A stretch of DNA of 53,470 bases from Paludibacteraceae bacterium (GCA_018056165.1 JAGPGD010000011.1:1-53470); one strand, 5' to 3'. Counted from the first letter of the stretch, positions 9,605 through 19,692 are shown. Numbers and translations: made by a program. The notes: generated by a model not told the origin, from the letters alone.

Positions 9605-10765
9605 ATGGAAATATTTAACATTTATTTTTCTCGGGCTGAATTATATTTTTTAGGTGGATTACTATTAACTTTTATTTATCAGATTTATTTTTATTTCCAT
9701 TACATCAATGGCGTTATTCATTACAGAAAAAAAATTCAACATCAGAAAGTATCTTTTCTCGAAAAACAGCCGCCCGTTTCGGTAATTATTTGTGCAAAAA
9801 ATGAAGCGGAAAATTTAAGCAAATTTTTGCCTGCCATTTTAGAACAGGATTATCCTGATTTTGAAGTTATTGTCATTAATGATGGTTCTGTTGATGATAC
9901 CGACATTTTGTTGGGAGCATTCAGTAAGAAATATCCCAACTTACGAACCACTTTCGTTCCACAGGAAGCACAAAACCTCAGCACCAAAAAATTAGGAATT
10001 ACGTTAGGTGTAAAAGCTGCAAAAAATGATTTGCTTCTCTTCACCGACGCTGACTGCGTGCCAGCAAGTGACCAGTGGATAAAATTAATGGTGCGAAACT
10101 TTTTACCTGATATTGAATTTGTTTTAGGATACAGTGGTTATTCTTCTCAAAAAGGTTTTCTCAATCAATTAATCACTTACGATACGTTATTTATTGGTTT
10201 GCAATATATGGGCATGGCACTGGCAGGGAAACCTTATATGGGAGTAGGTAGAAATCTGGCATACAGGAAGCAAACTTTTTTTGATCAGAATGGCTTTGCT
10301 TTCAGTTTAAATCTTCTTGCTGGCGATGATGATCTGATGGTAAACCGGGCTGCCAATAAAAAGAATACTCGTGTAGAAATTTCCCCTGAAAGTATTACCT
10401 GGTCTCGACCAAAAACTACTTTCAAAAGCTGGTATCAGCAAAAAAGGCGGCATCTCTCCGTATCATCGGCTTATACTAAAAAAAGTAAATGGAGATTAAT
10501 GTTAGAACCTCTGACACGTGGTTTGTTTTATATTTTATTGATTGTTACTTGTATTGTTGGAAATAACATTACAAAAATTTTTGCTGTTTTTCTATTTTTG
10601 GTTCGATATGCAATTCAAATTACTATTATAAATCGTTCAGCCCGACATTTTAAAGAACGTCAATATTTTCTTACGCTGCTTGTTTTTGATCTTTTGCTTC
10701 CCTTAATTCCTTTGTCTATTTTAGCAACAAACAGAAAATTAAGCAGATATAATAAAAAATGGTAG
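9605..10765 (+). CDS. Membrane-anchored family 2 glycosyltransferase
   Basis: This 386-residue protein transfers a sugar from a nucleotide donor to an unidentified acceptor. One N-terminal membrane helix (YFLGGLLLTFIYQIYFYF) leads into a GT-A domain starting at PPVSVIICAKNEAENL. It has the metal-binding DADC motif at 148-151, the GDDD segment from G240 and a QQKRRHLSVSS acceptor-site motif of the QxxRW type. Two or three C-terminal hydrophobic helices follow. An in-frame TTG at 9566 gives a longer reading frame, but the ATG at 9605 is better because it leads straight into the membrane helix. It sits 57 nt after lysA and converges on rsmD with an 8-nt gap. Confidence 0.85.
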   Translation: MEIFNIYFSRAELYFLGGLLLTFIYQIYFYFHYINGVIHYRKKIQHQKVSFLEKQPPVSVIICAKNEAENLSKFLPAILEQDYPDFEVIVINDGSVDDTDILLGAFSKKYPNLRTTFVPQEAQNLSTKKLGITLGVKAAKNDLLLFTDADCVPASDQWIKLMVRNFLPDIEFVLGYSGYSSQKGFLNQLITYDTLFIGLQYMGMALAGKPYMGVGRNLAYRKQTFFDQNGFAFSLNLLAGDDDLMVNRAANKKNTRVEISPESITWSRPKTTFKSWYQQKRRHLSVSSAYTKKSKWRLMLEPLTRGLFYILLIVTCIVGNNITKIFAVFLFLVRYAIQITIINRSARHFKERQYFLTLLVFDLLLPLIPLSILATNRKLSRYNKKW

Positions 10766-10773
10766 TAAAAAAA

Positions 10774-11328
10774 TCAAAAAATTTCTTTTGAAGGATTTAC
10801 TTTAAAGAAAGTAAAATTTACTTTTCCGTAGCTTCGTTGTTCTACAAAATGAGGATGGTGTTGGAAATTGTATTTTGCCGAATGTTCAAGCACGAAAATC
10901 CCATTGGGCTTTAGCAAATGATAAGAAAAAATAAGATCAGGAATTTCAGCAATATTTTTCAGTAAATAAGGAGGATCAGCAAAAATCATATCATATTGTG
11001 CGTGTGTAGAGGCAATATATTTGAAAACATCTGTTCTGAAAAGAAAAAGATTATCAATTTTCAAATCACTGACAACTTTTCTAATAAAAGCACATTGATT
11101 CTTATCTGTTTCAATGCTCACTACCTTATTGCAGCCACGCGAAACAAATTCAAATCCAATACCTCCAGTCCCTGCAAACAAATCCAGTACATCAATTCCT
11201 TCCAAGTCAATTCTATTTATCAATAAATCGAACAAGCCTTCCTTTGCAAAATCAGTAGTAGGTCGCGCTGAAATATTTATCGGTGCATAAATTTTCCTAC
11301 CTTTATATTTTCCACTGATAATTCTCAT
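10774..11328 (-). CDS. rsmD: 16S rRNA guanine-N2 (G966) methyltransferase
   Basis: This 184-residue SAM-dependent enzyme methylates G966 of 16S rRNA during 30S assembly. The N-terminal RIISGKYKGRK is the RsmD signature. The SAM-binding motif DLFAGTGGIG is at 49-58, the acidic ET follows at the end of strand 2, and the N6/N2-methylase catalytic motif FADPPY is at 116-121. It is the last gene of a three-gene minus-strand group; the upstream DUF3822 gene ends 2 nt before its ATG, which suggests coupled translation. Confidence 0.94.
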   Translation of the reverse strand: MRIISGKYKGRKIYAPINISARPTTDFAKEGLFDLLINRIDLEGIDVLDLFAGTGGIGFEFVSRGCNKVVSIETDKNQCAFIRKVVSDLKIDNLFLFRTDVFKYIASTHAQYDMIFADPPYLLKNIAEIPDLIFSYHLLKPNGIFVLEHSAKYNFQHHPHFVEQRSYGKVNFTFFKVNPSKEIF

Positions 11329-11330
11329 AT

Positions 11331-12089
11331 TTATTCCCTCTTTTTCTCTATAATTTCACAATGCTTCATATATTTTTGTGCTAAATTATATAATTTTGAA
11401 TGACGCTTTTCATAATTGAACAATCTTATTTTACAACCATCAATATCAAAAGAAAGTTCTTCTATCACCCGCAATAGATAATAAACAAAGTCCTCAGGAG
11501 TTTGAAATACAAAACTATTTATTAACATCAACTGATTGTTTTCAATAGCAACTACATCCATTAAATGCTCTCGAAGATACACATTCAAATTTTCCTCCTT
11601 ATTTGTATAAGCTTGTAAATTAATTAAAAATTGGGTAATATGATGTTCAATATTCAACTTTGGAAAAAATTGTTCGAAAACTTCATATATAATGCTCGGC
11701 ACAGAAAAAATGTTTACAGTTTCAAAAGAAGCAATCGGATTAGATAACACTATTTCATTTTTTTCTTTTTTATGATGAAAGTAAAACAAACTCTCAGCCT
11801 CTACCTTTTTAAAAATCATTTGAGGAACAACAGAATAACGATTTGATTCATAAGTTAATTTAACGTTGTGATAAGGAAGTTGCATTTCCGGTTCTTTCAG
11901 CAAAAGGGGAATCAACTCCTCTTTGTTCATGACAAAAAGAGGAGCTTTTATATTTTTCAACGAAATCAAACGTTTTTGATCATCATAGACAAAGAAAGAA
12001 AATCCATTCGGCTTTTGCCGAATGGATAAATTATATAGATTACTCTTTTTAAAAAATTTCTCTTGAGAAGATATGTTTTCAGAAAGCAT
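11331..12089 (-). CDS. DUF3822 family protein
   Basis: This 252-residue protein resembles the Bacteroidota-specific DUF3822 family, which often lies next to rsmD. Its biochemical function is unknown. Recognisable features are the N-terminal NLSIRQKPNGFSFFVYDD strand region and the ribonuclease H/actin-like look of alternating strands (I infer this; it was not computed). No signal peptide or membrane segment is visible. The reading frame is open from an ATG at 12149 that would overlap the upstream gene by 38 nt. The ATG at 12089, 22 nt after that gene's stop, gives the usual N-terminal length and is preferred. Confidence 0.75.
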   Translation of the reverse strand: MLSENISSQEKFFKKSNLYNLSIRQKPNGFSFFVYDDQKRLISLKNIKAPLFVMNKEELIPLLLKEPEMQLPYHNVKLTYESNRYSVVPQMIFKKVEAESLFYFHHKKEKNEIVLSNPIASFETVNIFSVPSIIYEVFEQFFPKLNIEHHITQFLINLQAYTNKEENLNVYLREHLMDVVAIENNQLMLINSFVFQTPEDFVYYLLRVIEELSFDIDGCKIRLFNYEKRHSKLYNLAQKYMKHCEIIEKKRE

Positions 12090-12111
12090 GTTACATGTTT
12101 GTAACTGGAAA

Positions 12112-12792
12112 TTATTCCCAGTTCCCAGCATTATTGTTCGGCTCAACAATAGAACCTACCTTTAAGCCAGGATATTTGTTTAATTTCTTAGCACGATCAA
12201 TTAAGTTGAGCAGTTCTTGTCGGTTCAAATCATGTAAATAAGTTTCATAAGGTGCACATGCCTCAAATAAGGGGATTCTAATTCCCGATTTATTTACATA
12301 ATCATTATTTACTCTTAATTCAAATTTTTTACCTTGAGAATAAGGTATATAACATATTTGATCGATAGTTTGACGGGTATAATTAGGAAATACCTCTTCT
12401 AAAAGATCCACTTTTATTGTATCCCGACGAAAATTTTGCAAACCATATTTTTCAATTTCCTGTTTATTTCCTCGACGAACAATTTGAGCTGCTTTTTCCT
12501 CTGTTAAGCCTGCTTCGAGCTGTTCATCAGTAAGGAAACCTTCTTTTAATACAATTTTCTTCTTTGCTGTCTTTAGAAAATTTATCAAAGTATCAAAACT
12601 TGCCGTATATCTTCCGTTTTGTTCTTTAAATTCAACTTCAGCTTTACGAATTTCTATTAACCGTTGAATTACATCTTTCTCCCTTTGAGCCCTTATCCTC
12701 TCAAAATTAATAGGAGTAAGAATACTCATCACACATAAATAAGCTAAAAAAATAGCAGCAAGTGATAATAAAACTTTAATGGTTGTTTTCAT
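12112..12792 (-). CDS. Hypothetical membrane-anchored protein, pseudopilin-like N-terminus
   Basis: This 226-residue protein has a single N-terminal membrane helix (about residues 5-27) followed by a charged helix and the segment AEVEFKEQNGRYTASFDTL. That layout resembles pseudopilins or other type IV pilin-like proteins, but there is no G/F-T-L-x-E prepilin cleavage motif, so the likeness may be only superficial. The rest is a soluble, probably periplasmic domain of unknown fold. It is the first gene of the group with DUF3822 and rsmD. I do not recognise a function. Confidence 0.7.
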   Translation of the reverse strand: MKTTIKVLLSLAAIFLAYLCVMSILTPINFERIRAQREKDVIQRLIEIRKAEVEFKEQNGRYTASFDTLINFLKTAKKKIVLKEGFLTDEQLEAGLTEEKAAQIVRRGNKQEIEKYGLQNFRRDTIKVDLLEEVFPNYTRQTIDQICYIPYSQGKKFELRVNNDYVNKSGIRIPLFEACAPYETYLHDLNRQELLNLIDRAKKLNKYPGLKVGSIVEPNNNAGNWE

Positions 12793-12864
12793 GTTTAATA
12801 AATGTAATTTAAATTTATGAAATATGGTTTTAAAATATTTTTTTTACCTTAATTATAATAATTG

Positions 12865-12872
12865 CAAATTTA
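12865..12872 (-). promoter_or_regulatory. -7 box (TAAATTTG on minus strand)
   Basis: An exact TAnnTTTG match on the minus strand, 72 nt upstream of the pseudopilin-like gene. No well-spaced -33 element is visible. It would drive the three-gene group ending in rsmD. Confidence 0.4.
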
Positions 12873-12999
12873 AAAAAGAAAATTAAATATACCATTTTCT
12901 TTTATCAATTTTTTTTATTTTTTCTTTTAATGCTATTTTTTACCATTTTTTCAATTATTTTTTTGACTTTAACTCAAAAGATGTGTTATACATCTGTAA

Positions 13000-13007
13000 T
13001 AAGTTTG
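13000..13007 (+). promoter_or_regulatory. -7 box TAAGTTTG upstream of the RSH gene
   Basis: An exact TAnnTTTG match 76 nt upstream of the ATG at 13084. The 290-bp divergent gap around it is T-rich and otherwise featureless. No good -33 element is present. Confidence 0.45.
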
Positions 13008-13083
13008 CAAAACCGAAATTTTTTAAATAAATAAGCTATATATCTTTAAACAACATATAAAGATTTTTTGAAACAAATTTGAT

Positions 13084-15321
13084 ATGACTTCTTATTCAAC
13101 ATTACCCGTTTCAGTTTTATATGGAAAAGTCTTACAAGCCAGTGAAAATCTTTTTAGCTTCACAGAGCGAAAAGAAATAAAAAATATACTGAAACAGTAT
13201 TGCAAAAGCTACCCTTCGTTATTTGTAAAAAATAATGATTCAATAGAAGACAAACTGTCTGTTATCCAAATTCTTTTAACAGAAATAGGTTTAGGAAAAG
13301 AAATGGTAATCAGCATTTTATTTTTTGATGTTTTAAAGGAAGGACTTATCAGTATTTCTGAAATTGAACAGAAATTTCATATAAAAATTTCTCCCATTAT
13401 AGAGGGGCTGGAAAAAGTCAATGAACTATACAGCAAAAAAACAACTCTTGAGACAGAAAATTTTAGTCAATTTCTTTTATCGGTTGCAAAAGATGTTCGT
13501 GTCGTATTGATTCTGATTGTTCAAAAATTATATACTTTACGCACACTCGAAAAATTTTCTGTTGAAAAGCAACAAGAAATAGCTCAGGAATGTGCAGTGT
13601 TATATGCTCCTTTAGCTCATCGATTGGGGTTATACAAAATTAAAAGTGAATTAGAAGATCTGGCATTAAAATATACTAATCGCGAAGTTTACAAAGAAAT
13701 TGCCAATAAATTAAATGAGACTAAACGCTCACGCGATCAATACATTGCAGAATTTATTGCTCCTCTTGAAGAAAAACTTCGTCAAGAAATTGAATATCCA
13801 TTTGAAATTAAAGGAAGAACAAAATCTATTTTTTCCATTTACAATAAAATAAAAAAACAAAATACTACTTTTGAAAATATCTATGATTTGTTTGCCATTC
13901 GTATTATTCTTGATGTTCCGCTTGAAAAAGAAAAAATGATTTGCTGGCAAGTTTATTCTATTGTAACAGATATGTATCAACCTAATCCTAAACGATTGCG
14001 TGATTGGATTTCTATTCCTAAATCTAATGGTTATGAGAGTCTTCATATTACGGTATTAGGACCACAAAATAAATGGATCGAAATACAAATTCGCACCACA
14101 CGGATGAATGAAATTGCGGAGAAAGGATTAGCAGCCCACTGGAAATATAAAGGTATCCAGAGTGAATCTGAAATGGATAAATGGTTAAAAAATATTCGTG
14201 ATATACTTGAAAATCCACAATTAAATGCTATTGACTTGCTGGATGAGTTTAAACTGAATTTGTACGATAAGGAAGTTTTTGTTTTTACTCCTACTGGAGA
14301 ATTATTACGGTTCCCCAAAGGTGCAACAGTACTTGATTTTGCATTTTATATTCATACCAATTTGGGTTTGAAATGCACAGGAGCTCTAATTACCAACAAT
14401 ACTTATCAGGAAAAAAATGTACCACTTAAATATGTTCTTAAAAATGGAGATCAAGTAAAAATACTTACTTCGGCAACGCAAAAGCCGAGTGCCGAATGGT
14501 TAAATATCGTTGCTACCTCAAAAGCCAAAGCAAAAATTCGTCAAGCATTAAAAGAAATTCAATACAAAGATGCAGTTATCGGACGAGAAACACTTTTGCG
14601 ACGTTTCAAAAATTGGAAAATTGAGCTGGATGAAGGTAAAATTTCTCGTCTGGCAAAGAAAAAAGGATATAAGACAGTAAGTGATTTTTATCAGGAAATT
14701 GCACAGGAAAAACTTGATCTTTTGGCTCTTCGGGATACCTATTTGGAGATGGAAAAGCATGAAGCTCAGCAAAATGTAACGGAAACACGAAGTGCTGAGA
14801 ATTTCATAAAAGAGCCGCCCGTTATTGAAACCTCTATCAAAGAAAAAGAAGATATTTTAATTATTGATCAAAATTTAAAAGGAATTGATTATACGCTGGC
14901 AAAATGTTGTCAACCAATTTATGGAGATGAAATTTTTGGATTTGTGTCTGTTGGGGGTGGCATCAAGATTCACAGAGTAGATTGTCCCAATGCACCTGAA
15001 TTGTATTCAAAATTTGGTTACAGAATTGTAAAAGCTCAATGGTCAGGACAATCAGGTGGCACTCAATATCCCATTACTTTACACGTTATTGGGAAAGATG
15101 ATATTGGCATCGTAACCAACATTACTTCTTTAATTGACAAGGAAAAAAACATTGTGTTACGCTCTATTTCCATTGATTCAAAAGCAGGACTTTTTATTGG
15201 AAACCTGACTATTATGGTTAATGATGCTCACGATTTAGATGGCATTATGAAAAAAATCAGCATGATAAAAGGAATTGTAAATGTTTCACGAATAAAAACC
15301 ATTAATAAGTATAACTCATAA
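13084..15321 (+). CDS. relA: RelA-type (p)ppGpp synthetase with degenerate hydrolase domain
   Basis: This 745-residue RSH protein makes (p)ppGpp from ATP and GDP/GTP in response to starvation. The synthetase domain is intact: RTKSIFSIYNKIKK, YDLFAIRII, NGYESLH and EIQIRT..MNEIAEKGLAAHWKYK. A TGS domain (VFVFTPTGELLRFPKGAT), a zinc-finger/CC domain (LAKCCQPIYGDEI) and a C-terminal ACT domain follow. In the N-terminal HD domain the metal-binding histidine-aspartate pair is F81-D82, the ED pair is replaced, and the distal D and N of the ADRLHNMRT-type motif read VQKLYTLRT. ppGpp hydrolysis is therefore unlikely. This is RelA-like by function, so another RSH or hydrolase should exist elsewhere in the genome. 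Confidence 0.93.
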   Translation: MTSYSTLPVSVLYGKVLQASENLFSFTERKEIKNILKQYCKSYPSLFVKNNDSIEDKLSVIQILLTEIGLGKEMVISILFFDVLKEGLISISEIEQKFHIKISPIIEGLEKVNELYSKKTTLETENFSQFLLSVAKDVRVVLILIVQKLYTLRTLEKFSVEKQQEIAQECAVLYAPLAHRLGLYKIKSELEDLALKYTNREVYKEIANKLNETKRSRDQYIAEFIAPLEEKLRQEIEYPFEIKGRTKSIFSIYNKIKKQNTTFENIYDLFAIRIILDVPLEKEKMICWQVYSIVTDMYQPNPKRLRDWISIPKSNGYESLHITVLGPQNKWIEIQIRTTRMNEIAEKGLAAHWKYKGIQSESEMDKWLKNIRDILENPQLNAIDLLDEFKLNLYDKEVFVFTPTGELLRFPKGATVLDFAFYIHTNLGLKCTGALITNNTYQEKNVPLKYVLKNGDQVKILTSATQKPSAEWLNIVATSKAKAKIRQALKEIQYKDAVIGRETLLRRFKNWKIELDEGKISRLAKKKGYKTVSDFYQEIAQEKLDLLALRDTYLEMEKHEAQQNVTETRSAENFIKEPPVIETSIKEKEDILIIDQNLKGIDYTLAKCCQPIYGDEIFGFVSVGGGIKIHRVDCPNAPELYSKFGYRIVKAQWSGQSGGTQYPITLHVIGKDDIGIVTNITSLIDKEKNIVLRSISIDSKAGLFIGNLTIMVNDAHDLDGIMKKISMIKGIVNVSRIKTINKYNS

Positions 15322-15333
15322 AAAATTTAAGAA

Positions 15334-15939
15334 ATGTTTTCAGGAATAATTGAAGAAGCTGCTCCAGTAGTGGCATTAAAAAAAGAAGAAGGAAATCTGC
15401 ACATTACCATGAGCTGTTCTTTTGTAAATGAATTGACTATTGACCAAAGTATTGCTCACAATGGCGTTTGCTTGACAGTGGTTTCAAAAACCGATGATAG
15501 TTATACAGTAACTGCCATTCAGGAAACACTTGATCGAACAAATCTGGGAGAACTGGTTTGTGGAAACGAAGTAAATCTGGAACGCAGTTTACTTTTAACG
15601 GAACGACTGGACGGACATATTGTGCAGGGACACGTGGATACTACTGCTGTTTGTACCGCTATTGATGAAGTAGAAGGAAGCTGGTATTTTACGTTCGAAT
15701 ACCAATTTGATCCCGAAATGGCGAAACGCGGTTATCTTACTGTAGATAAAGGTTCAGTTGCTGTGAATGGTGTAAGTCTTACTGTTTGCAATCCAACCGA
15801 TAACTCTTTTCAGGTAGCCATCATTCCTTATACTTATGAACATACTAACTTCCATCAAATAAAAGTAGGTACTATGGTTAACATTGAATTTGACATTATT
15901 GGCAAATATATCAGCCGATTGATGAAGTACAATGTTTGA
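15334..15939 (+). CDS. ribE: Riboflavin synthase alpha chain
   Basis: This 201-residue enzyme dismutates two 6,7-dimethyl-8-ribityllumazine molecules to riboflavin. It begins with the diagnostic MFSGIIEE and consists of two lumazine-binding barrel repeats (about 1-95 and 97-190). Each contains a NGVxLTV motif: HNGVCLTVV in the first and VNGVSLTVC in the second. GHIVQGHVDTTA marks the junction. Only 12 nt separate it from the RSH stop codon, so the two are probably co-transcribed. No FMN riboswitch-like structure is apparent upstream. Confidence 0.95.
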   Translation: MFSGIIEEAAPVVALKKEEGNLHITMSCSFVNELTIDQSIAHNGVCLTVVSKTDDSYTVTAIQETLDRTNLGELVCGNEVNLERSLLLTERLDGHIVQGHVDTTAVCTAIDEVEGSWYFTFEYQFDPEMAKRGYLTVDKGSVAVNGVSLTVCNPTDNSFQVAIIPYTYEHTNFHQIKVGTMVNIEFDIIGKYISRLMKYNV

Positions 15940-16020
15940 GATTCTCACAGTTGTTATCAAACCAAAAGCTTGCAATGATTGTTATAGGTAGTAAAATGTA
16001 GAAGATTGAATTGACTACCT

Positions 16021-17157
16021 ATGGATAAATTAAGAAAACAAATCAAAGAATCTTTCTTTAATCCAATTTATCATTTCTTTCCGCTAATCGTTTTCCTGAT
16101 AGTAGATAATGTGGCGGGAAGAAATTGGGCATGGTCAATTGCTATCCCTTTATTCCTTATACTTACAATTTATCTTTTTATCGCTTATAACCAACTTTTT
16201 GTCTGGTATTTTTTTTCTGCTTTTATTTTTCTTGCCGTAAGTCTGAGTGCAATTTTTACTTTCTTATCAGAAAAATGGCTATTCCTTTCACCCATTATAG
16301 ATGATTTAGTTTGCTGTCTATTTTTAGGTTTGACATTGTTATTTCGTTCCTTCATTGAAAAAAAAATCAATGCAAGAACTCCGAAATTTTTACCCATGAA
16401 AAACAATTTTGAAGAATATTTTAATTTCATTCAATCTTTATTTCTAATCATTTCCGGTTATCTTCTCTTTTATTTCATTATTTATCAATTCCCAACAATA
16501 AAAGAAAATATCTATTTAGAATTACTTCAAATAATTTATATTGGAGCAATTGTTTTTCTGCTGGTTTTTGAATTTTGCCGTGTCCAAATTGTTCGCCATA
16601 AACTATTAAAAGAAGAATGGTGGCCTATTGTAAACGAACAGGGAAAAATTGTTGGAAATGTTCAACCTCTGGTAAGTTTAAAAATTGAAAAAAAATACAT
16701 GCATCCTATTATTCGAATTTTATTTATTAAAGAAAATATGATTTTTCTGCAAAAAAACTGTGAAAATGATTTAATTTTTCCCTGTTTATGGGATGCTGCC
16801 ATTTCTAATCATATCCGCACGGGAGAAACAATTGAAGATTGTATTGAAAGAACAGCAGAAGAAAAATATGGATTAAAAGATTTGAAGCCTTTTTTCCTTT
16901 CAAACTATATTCATCGTACTGAAAATGAACAACATTATGCTTTTCTTTTTATTGCTTGCAATGTAAATAACATAGAGCCTAATTATCAAAAAGTAAATCA
17001 AGCTAAATGGTGGACACTGCAACAAATAGAAGAAAACCTATCGGCAGGAATATTTACCCAAAATTTTATCATCGAATACAATTTATTACAACGTAGCGGA
17101 GTATTTGAAAATAAAATATGTAACTGCGAATGTAAACTAAAAGAATTGTTTTCTTAA
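16021..17157 (+). CDS. Polytopic membrane protein with C-terminal degenerate Nudix domain
   Basis: This 378-residue protein has about six hydrophobic helices in residues 15-190 and then a cytosolic Nudix-fold domain (about 200-355). The domain resembles the IPP-isomerase-like Nudix class: EWWPIVNEQGKIVG, then WDAAISNHIRTGE. The Nudix box is eroded: the first glycine is N263, the R-E pair is R277-T278 and the E-E pair is E281-K282. Metal-dependent hydrolysis is therefore doubtful, and the domain may bind a nucleotide or a prenyl diphosphate as a sensor. The gene stands 81 nt after ribE on the same strand. Function unknown. Confidence 0.75.
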   Translation: MDKLRKQIKESFFNPIYHFFPLIVFLIVDNVAGRNWAWSIAIPLFLILTIYLFIAYNQLFVWYFFSAFIFLAVSLSAIFTFLSEKWLFLSPIIDDLVCCLFLGLTLLFRSFIEKKINARTPKFLPMKNNFEEYFNFIQSLFLIISGYLLFYFIIYQFPTIKENIYLELLQIIYIGAIVFLLVFEFCRVQIVRHKLLKEEWWPIVNEQGKIVGNVQPLVSLKIEKKYMHPIIRILFIKENMIFLQKNCENDLIFPCLWDAAISNHIRTGETIEDCIERTAEEKYGLKDLKPFFLSNYIHRTENEQHYAFLFIACNVNNIEPNYQKVNQAKWWTLQQIEENLSAGIFTQNFIIEYNLLQRSGVFENKICNCECKLKELFS

Positions 17158-17210
17158 TATCAATTGCCCTGAATTTCTTCCCATCATCTTCGGTGAAGGA
17201 AATATTATCT

Positions 17211-17218
17211 TAACTTTG
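17211..17218 (+). promoter_or_regulatory. -7 box TAACTTTG upstream of pepT
   Basis: An exact TAnnTTTG match 36 nt upstream of the pepT ATG, in a non-coding gap of 97 nt. The -33 region is weak. Confidence 0.5.
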
Positions 17219-17254
17219 CATTGTTTAATTTTATTCATATAAAATGAAAGCAAT

Positions 17255-18496
17255 ATGACAACATTAGTAGATCGTTTTTTAAAATATGTAGAATTTACCA
17301 CTACTTCTGATGAAAACACCAATTTAACCCCCAGCACACCTGGTCAACTGGCACTTGCTCATTATCTGGTAAAAGAATTAAAATCAATAGGACTAAAAGA
17401 TGCTGAAGTGGACAAAAATGGTTATGTAATGGCTACTTTACCTGCCAATATTGATAAAGAAATTCCTACCATTGGTTTTATTGCTCATCTGGATACCAGC
17501 CCCGATATGAGTGGCAAAAATGTAAAACCAAAAATTATCAAAAATTATGATGGGAAAGATATTCTGCTGAATGAAGAAAAGCTGATTGTTTTTGAAACAG
17601 AAAAATTTCCTGAAATTCTTCAATATATTGGTCAAGATATTATTGTTACTGATGGAACCACGCTGTTAGGAGCTGATGACAAAGCTGGAATTGCAGAAAT
17701 TATTTCGGCTATGGAGTATCTTGTTGACCATCCTGAAATTAAACATGGAAAAATCCGTATTGCTTTCACTCCTGATGAAGAAATCGGGAAAGGAGTAGAT
17801 TATTTCAATGTAAAAAAATTTAATGCACAATGGGCTTATACTATCGATGGAGGAGAAATTGGAGAATTGCAATATGAAAATTTCAATGCAGCTTCTGCCA
17901 AATTGACTTTTAATGGTTTGAATGTCCATCCGGGTTATGCCCGTCATAAAATGAAAAATTCTATTCGCATTGCTCAACAATACATGAGCATGCTTCCCCG
18001 ACACGAAACGCCCGAACATACAGAAGGTTATGAAGGTTTTTACCATATTACCAATATAGAAGGCACCGTTGAAAAAACTACATTAAACTGCCTTATCCGT
18101 GACCATGATCGCGATAAATTCGAAAGAAGAAAAAAGGAATTACAACATCTTGTCAATAAAATAAATGCTGAATTTGGCGAAAATACAGCAATTATTGAAT
18201 TAAAAGATCAATATTACAACATGCGTGAAAAAATAGAGCCCGTAATGTATATCATTGATATAGCTTCACAAGCCATGAAAGAAGTTGGTGTAACCCCGAA
18301 AATTTCTCCGATTCGTGGTGGCACCGACGGAGCACGACTTTCTTATATGGAACTCCCCTGCCCTAACATTTTTGCAGGAGGACATAATTTTCATGGACGT
18401 TTTGAATACCTTCCCATTCCTTCTATGGAAAAAGCCATGATGGTTATTGTAAAAATTGCAGAACTGGTTGACAATCAAGAAAATATTTCTCAATAA
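17255..18496 (+). CDS. pepT: Peptidase T (tripeptide aminopeptidase)
   Basis: This 413-residue cytosolic M20B metallopeptidase removes N-terminal residues from tripeptides. Metal ligands and catalytic residues are visible: H78 and D80 in [10 protein letters not shown], the bridging D141 in LLGADDKAG, the catalytic glutamates E175/E176 in [10 protein letters not shown], a later [10 protein letters not shown] aspartate and the C-terminal GGHNFHG histidine. The [11 protein letters not shown] segment is typical of PepT. The length matches the family (about 408-413). It has its own promoter box and is followed by gcvT after 120 nt. Confidence 0.95.
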   Translation: MTTLVDRFLKYVEFTTTSDENTNLTPSTPGQLALAHYLVKELKSIGLKDAEVDKNGYVMATLPANIDKEIPTIGFIAHLDTSPDMSGKNVKPKIIKNYDGKDILLNEEKLIVFETEKFPEILQYIGQDIIVTDGTTLLGADDKAGIAEIISAMEYLVDHPEIKHGKIRIAFTPDEEIGKGVDYFNVKKFNAQWAYTIDGGEIGELQYENFNAASAKLTFNGLNVHPGYARHKMKNSIRIAQQYMSMLPRHETPEHTEGYEGFYHITNIEGTVEKTTLNCLIRDHDRDKFERRKKELQHLVNKINAEFGENTAIIELKDQYYNMREKIEPVMYIIDIASQAMKEVGVTPKISPIRGGTDGARLSYMELPCPNIFAGGHNFHGRFEYLPIPSMEKAMMVIVKIAELVDNQENISQ

Positions 18497-18616
18497 TTTT
18501 ATCAAAAATCATTTTTTAATACAAAAAACTTTAACAATTATTGAGTTAATCCCTTTAAAATAAAAAATCATTTTTATTCATTTTTCAGAAAAAATTCAAA
18601 ATCAAAAAATTCATCA

Positions 18617-19687
18617 ATGAAAACCACTCCATTTACTCATTTTCATCTTGAGCTTGGGGCTAAAATGCAAGAATTTGCCGGTTATAATATGCCTATTGAA
18701 TATAGCAGTATCAGCGATGAACATCTGGCGGTTCGTCAGAAAGTCGGTGTTTTTGATGTTTCACACATGGGCGAAATTCTTGTAAAGGGACCGAAAGCGT
18801 TAGCCTTTCTTCAAAAAATGACAACCAACGATGTTGCTTCTTTGCCTCTTGGTAAAGCTCAATATTCCTGTTTTACTAACGAGGCAGGTGGAATAATAGA
18901 TGATTTGTTGGTTTATCATATAGAGCCTGAAAAATATTTATTGGTCATCAATGCTGCTAATGTTGAAAAAGATTGGGAATGGTGTGTTTTAAATAACAGC
19001 GAAAATGCTGAAATAGAAAATATTTCAGATCAGGTAGCTCAGTTAGCCGTACAAGGTCCTTTAGCTGTCCAAGTCATTCAAAAACTAACATCTATTCCTT
19101 TATCAGAAATTCCTTATTATCATTTTACGATAGGAAAAGTTGTTGAAATAGAACCAGTTCTCTTATCTAATACAGGTTACACTGGAGCTGGCGGTTTTGA
19201 ACTATATTTCTCGCCTGAATATGCTGATAAAATATGGAATGCACTTTTTGAAGCAGGGAAAGAATTTGGTATTCAGCCTATCGGGCTTGGTGCTCGCGAT
19301 ACTTTACGCCTCGAAAAAGGATTTTGCCTGCATGGTAATGATATTGATGAAACTACCACTCCATTAGAAGCAGGATTGGATTGGATTACCAAATTTCTCC
19401 CGGAAAAAAATTTTATTGGTCAAGCTGCACTTGAAAAACAAAAACAAAAAGGTATTCAACGCAAATTAATAAGATTTGAGCTGTTAGAAAAAGGTATTCC
19501 CCGTCATGGATACGATATATTAAACCAACATAATGAAATAATTGGGAAAGTAACTTCGGGAAGTTTTATTCCAGGTGACAAAACCGGAATTGGAATGGGA
19601 TATATAAAAACAGACTATGCGAAAAAAAATACTGAAATTTATATTCAAATCAGAAACAAAAGTTTACCAGCAAAAATTGTAAAATAA
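18617..19687 (+). CDS. gcvT: Glycine cleavage system T protein (aminomethyltransferase)
   Basis: This 356-residue enzyme moves the methylene carbon from the aminomethyl-lipoyl H protein to tetrahydrofolate, releasing ammonia. The start [16 protein letters not shown] and the folate-site motif [11 protein letters not shown] (catalytic-region D95/D96) are diagnostic, as are [30 protein letters not shown] and the C-terminal [19 protein letters not shown] barrel. gcvH and gcvP are not in the window. It converges on maeB and shares a terminator with it. Confidence 0.95.
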   Translation: MKTTPFTHFHLELGAKMQEFAGYNMPIEYSSISDEHLAVRQKVGVFDVSHMGEILVKGPKALAFLQKMTTNDVASLPLGKAQYSCFTNEAGGIIDDLLVYHIEPEKYLLVINAANVEKDWEWCVLNNSENAEIENISDQVAQLAVQGPLAVQVIQKLTSIPLSEIPYYHFTIGKVVEIEPVLLSNTGYTGAGGFELYFSPEYADKIWNALFEAGKEFGIQPIGLGARDTLRLEKGFCLHGNDIDETTTPLEAGLDWITKFLPEKNFIGQAALEKQKQKGIQRKLIRFELLEKGIPRHGYDILNQHNEIIGKVTSGSFIPGDKTGIGMGYIKTDYAKKNTEIYIQIRNKSLPAKIVK

Positions 19688-19692
19688 AAATT

